A DNA stretch of 64,000 nucleotides from Gymnogyps californianus (taxonomy: Eukaryota > Chordata > Aves > Accipitriformes > Cathartidae). Every line of letters starts with the position of its first letter. The first letter of the stretch is position 1. The stretch is from positions 28,005,437-28,069,436 of the forward strand of contig NC_059500.1 in NCBI RefSeq assembly GCF_018139145.2. Direction: 5' to 3'. A program made the position numbers and the translations under genes. The notes under the pieces are model-generated. The model was not told the origin of the DNA. It was given only the letters and a program-made list of their open reading frames with translations, and did no database searches. Positions 60,381 to 64,000 of the stretch are shown here, one piece after another.

Positions 60381-62930
60381 TTTTGTAATTCATGAGGGAA
60401 TTTGCTTTAGTTCTCTTTGGATATTCCAATTCTTGAGAATGAAAACTTGCAGGGTTGAGTGTTTTCCTCAGAAAATGGATTGAGTCAGACTTTGTCTTTA
60501 TGCTAGGATTAGGCCTCCCTTGAATCCTGGCATAGACCAGACAAGGATGAGGTAACACTACATGTAAGTAGAATATATGTACCTTCACTGTGTGTATGAG
60601 AAAAAATTACACTGAAGTTATGTACCCAAACAATACATTTTATAAGGACCCTCACTGTTACCACAACAATGTTGTCAAGGGCTCTGGATAGCAATTTATT
60701 CTCGTTTCATTCAACAAACTTGCAAAGGAACTTTCTCTACTTTTATTTACTACATAGCAGAAAAGGAGCTACAGTACTTCAGAATACAGAATGGGACCAA
60801 GTACACCAATACTAGAACATCAATAAGAAGGAAAGATAGGGAATTGATGTTTAACATTTTAAATTATTAAATTATTAATTAACTGTTTATTTATATTTTG
60901 TATTTACATTTATAATATTTACATGATTTACAATTTTATCTATTATATTTATTAGTATATTTTAAAATACAAATTATAAATATCTATATCTTTCTATTGT
61001 CTATAAATAATTATTACATTTTTAAAATTATTATGTTACTAAAATAATGTGTTATTGTGAATAAATAATCTCATTTCACTGTGGTTTATGAAGTATAGGC
61101 CCAGGTGGTTTAAAGTCAAATAATGTAGCTGTGCAACTTAAGCCTTCTTAATTCTTTCACATGCTTTCCATGACCACTTTTTTAAGTCCCATGAACAAAT
61201 ATTTAAGAACTTAAAATAGATTATTTTCTAGAAATAGCAGAACTGTGGACCTTGTTCTTTGTATTCCACAATGCGTGGTGTTCTCTATTTCTGCTGACTT
61301 CTAGAAAAAGACTCAAAGCTCTGCTAGAAGAATTGAGGATTCAGAAGGGGAGAAAATACTAACACTGTGACAGTGAGTGGCAGAAATATTTGAACCTCCC
61401 TACCCCATTGACATTTGTCTAGTTTATTTTGGTCTGCTCATTGCTAAACAGCTAATAAGCAGGCATAATGGGCAGTCAAATGACATATCCATCCTTCCTG
61501 AAAACTACCTGTTTATCTAGGACTTGACCACTTCTAAATATGATAAAAGAACCTTACAACAACAACCGTAACACCCTTCATAAACTGAGTTAGTAAATGT
61601 GTTAAACCTGCAGCAAATCATCACCCATTTTTCTTATCACCTTGTCAAAAAAAAGATGTTTTTGCCTAACAAGCAGATATAAAAACTGCAAACGCTGCAA
61701 GAAGTCAGTTCACACCTACAAAAAATTGCCTTGACTATATAATGAAAAGAATTACAATTATATCCTTCCAACAGCACTGAATTATGCTTTCTTTGATTTC
61801 TGTTGCCATTAATATATAGATTTTAAGTAACAGATGTCATTTAGACACAGTATTTCATTAATTTAACAACTGAGCAAGTGAGCATGCTGCTCTGCATATT
61901 AGGTTCTTTTGTTCTCTCTCCCTCATCTCTCTCAAACCTGTATTTCTAAGACACTAACACTAATTTTTAATTAGTGGTCAAATGTTAAATTAAGTGATCA
62001 ATAGCTAGATAGATTAAGAGATGCAACAGCACAATGCACAGTTGTATTGACAGATACTGTATCACTCCCTGTTGAAACTACTTCTTTTGAAACAGCAATA
62101 TGTGTAGCCAAGAGGTATTTTTGATACTGCTGTCAAACATCATGTGGACTAGAGCACTTTCTGAGGACAGAAAGAGAACACAGTCCACAGAGAAACAACA
62201 CCTAAAGGAGGAGCTCAGCAGCAGGACTCACTCCTTGTCAATATTTCCCTCACCCTGAGTTGTTGTTGTTCCCACCGAAATGCAATCAACCTAAGGGAAG
62301 CCACAAATAATGAAATAACTGAGGCCTCATTGAAATTCTCTGTGCATACAAATACCATCTCATTAACTGAAACCATTTTTGGCTACAGTAGTCCACCTTC
62401 TAAAGGAAAAGTTTTGTTACAGATTTGTGGGAAGATTTTCCTTGATTTTTTTAGCTGCTTTGCTAAAGATTTAAACTGATATGGCAGTTGATTGGCAAAT
62501 TCATCTTGCTGTAGCCCTTTTTTATTGCCCTGTGGTAGCCTCAAACAGGGAATCCTATTTAAGGGCACTCCCAGATCACAAGCCACTTCCCAACAACTGC
62601 TTTCTTGTGGGTGGAGAAACTGTCTTTCTTTAGGTCTCATGTTCTCTCTTTAAGCCATATTTAGACCATAATAGATGTTAAAATTTTAGTAGTTTTTTTC
62701 CCTTCATGTGTCAGTGTGAACAGAATTTAAACCCCTTGAAATCAGTTTGCTAGTCATGTCAAAAAAAAGGCCTTTCTAAATATACAAAGCATGTCACCAA
62801 TAAGGCAGGTCACTATAACCTCACCACTAATTAATACCCTGGTGTCAGGAACATTTTTTTCATGCGTTGCATGTGGTTGTTTGCCTTCCTTCACACTCTG
62901 CTAAGCAGCCACACAGAACAAAGCAGCCTT
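60381..62930. other. Unique, in part extremely AT-rich sequence
   Basis: No gene recognised. About 60850-61065 is almost pure A/T with many TTTATA/ATTA words and is best treated as low-complexity DNA. Confidence 0.5.
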
Positions 62931-63017
62931 TGGGCAAAGCAACAATGAAGATGTCCTGACAAAATATCTTCATTGTTGTTTTGGGCAAAGGAACAATGAA
63001 GGTAACTGACAAAATAG
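62931..63017. repeat. Direct repeat pair with an internal hairpin
   Basis: TGGGCAAAGCAACAATGAAG at 62931 recurs as TGGGCAAAGGAACAATGAAG at 62982, and both continue to CTGACAAAATA. Between them, ATCTTCATTGTTG (62966-62978) is the perfect reverse complement of CAACAATGAAGAT (62940-62952), with a 13-base loop. Confidence 0.85.
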
Positions 63018-63124
63018 CCATAGATTTGTCTTGTTTCTGACGGTCACGCATTCTTTCCCTGCTTAGCTCAGCACTCTGCCTTATAGCAAAGATGATCTGG
63101 GTGGTCTCTGTACATAGACTAAAT

Positions 63125-63169
63125 AATAGTAAATAGTAATAGTAATAGTAATAGTAATAGTAATAGTAA
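63125..63169. repeat. (TAGTAA)n microsatellite
   Basis: About seven hexamer units TAGTAA/ATAGTA. The tyrosine run in the minus-strand frame at 62860-63186 is produced by this repeat. Confidence 0.9.
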
Positions 63170-64000
63170 ACAGAGCCAGTGACCACTGCCCTTGTTCAAG
63201 CTTTTGAATTAACTTTTAACTGATGAAAGTATTGATGAAACTGATTCATAGTACTCTTTAAAAGAAATATTTCATGTAGGTGGGTAATACCCCCATGCAT
63301 CAAACCTTTGATCTTAACACAGGGTTTTTCTCACAGATAGTCCAATAGATGTCAATAGATTACTCCTGAAAAGGACATTAATTTATATTATTAAGATGTT
63401 GAATGATTGGATCACATACACCCACAGTGAATTATTCTATACTAAAAGGTGACAAGACATAGAAAGCTGACTTGAGGAAGCCAAGAGTTTTGACTCAGTC
63501 CAAAAATCAAAAAGTCAATGAAAGAAACAATGGTTCCATCTGACAGAATAAGTTGCCAAAGCTTCTGCACCAATGCAGCGATTACTGCTTATGAATTGTT
63601 ATAGCTAACATTCAGACAAGGCTTTAAGGACTGGGAACAGTGCATCTACCTAAAATTCCAGAGGAAGAGCCGCAGCTGGTTATGCTATGCAAGAATATTT
63701 TTTTTAATGGTCAGAGATAGCTGATTTTATATCCCTTTTTTTGAAGACTGAACATATCACAGAGTTGGCACCAAATGGTTAACATGTAAGAGCTGTGTAT
63801 TTATTTAAAGCTGCAAAGCAGGTACCATACACAAGATGGGTTTACAACACATAGTTCTAGATGAGCTATACACACATAGCTGATAGTGTCTCACAAGTGA
63901 CATTGTATTGCATGTCTGAGAACACAGTAATTGCTTATTAAGGCATTCCTGTAAAAACATGCTGAACAGTACTAAGCTTATGAAATATTTGCCTCCCAAG
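63170..64000. other. Unique sequence to the window edge
   Basis: I recognise nothing here. Confidence 0.4.

Noticed and set aside
62860..63186. Minus-strand protein with a run of tyrosines
   Set aside because: The run is the translation of the (TAGTAA)n microsatellite.

Overview
This window is a piece of a bird nuclear chromosome. The evidence is its chicken-repeat-1 (CR1) LINEs with the typical 3' tail of repeated ATTCTATG units, several avian-type solo LTRs, and one clear vertebrate protein-coding exon. The LTR families resemble those I know from neoavian genomes. Nothing in it looks bacterial or plasmid-borne, and I see no CRISPR array, operon or tRNA.

Layout. (1) Positions 1-14361 are the intron of RGMB (repulsive guidance molecule B/DRAGON), which is read on the minus strand. 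It holds two CR1 copies in opposite orientation, one solo LTR and a 20-base G run. (2) Positions 14362-14873 are an internal RGMB coding exon with both splice sites readable. (3) Positions 14874-16072 are upstream intron, followed by a placeholder gap of exactly 500 N. The signal-peptide exon of RGMB is not visible anywhere in the window. The last coding exon is not visible either and must lie left of position 1. (4) Positions 16573-64000 contain no gene I can recognise. They hold long stretches of unique AT-rich sequence, solo LTRs at about 19.6, 36.9, 38.1, 39.8, 52.8 (split), 53.1 and 59.7 kb, two decayed CR1 pieces, a few MIR-like SINE relics and simple repeats. From general knowledge, RGMB lies next to CHD1 on the avian Z chromosome and the far side of RGMB is gene-poor in amniotes, so the empty right half fits. 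The Z assignment is inference.

Most striking observation. The two CR1 copies inside the RGMB intron share a 713-base tract (2681-3393 and 8803-9515) in inverted orientation that differs at one base by eye. The CR1 sequence immediately outside the tract is clearly diverged on both sides. That is the signature of recent gene conversion between inverted repeats, and it gives the RGMB pre-mRNA a potential 713-bp intramolecular duplex. Also notable are an LTR nested inside an older LTR with a perfect target-site duplication, LTR families that share a 3' module, and a 67-bp tandem duplication.

No protein-coding mobile-element gene is intact. All ERV material is solo LTR without gag, pol or env. 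I found no undescribed gene system. The exon boundaries, TSDs and repeat identities were read by eye.
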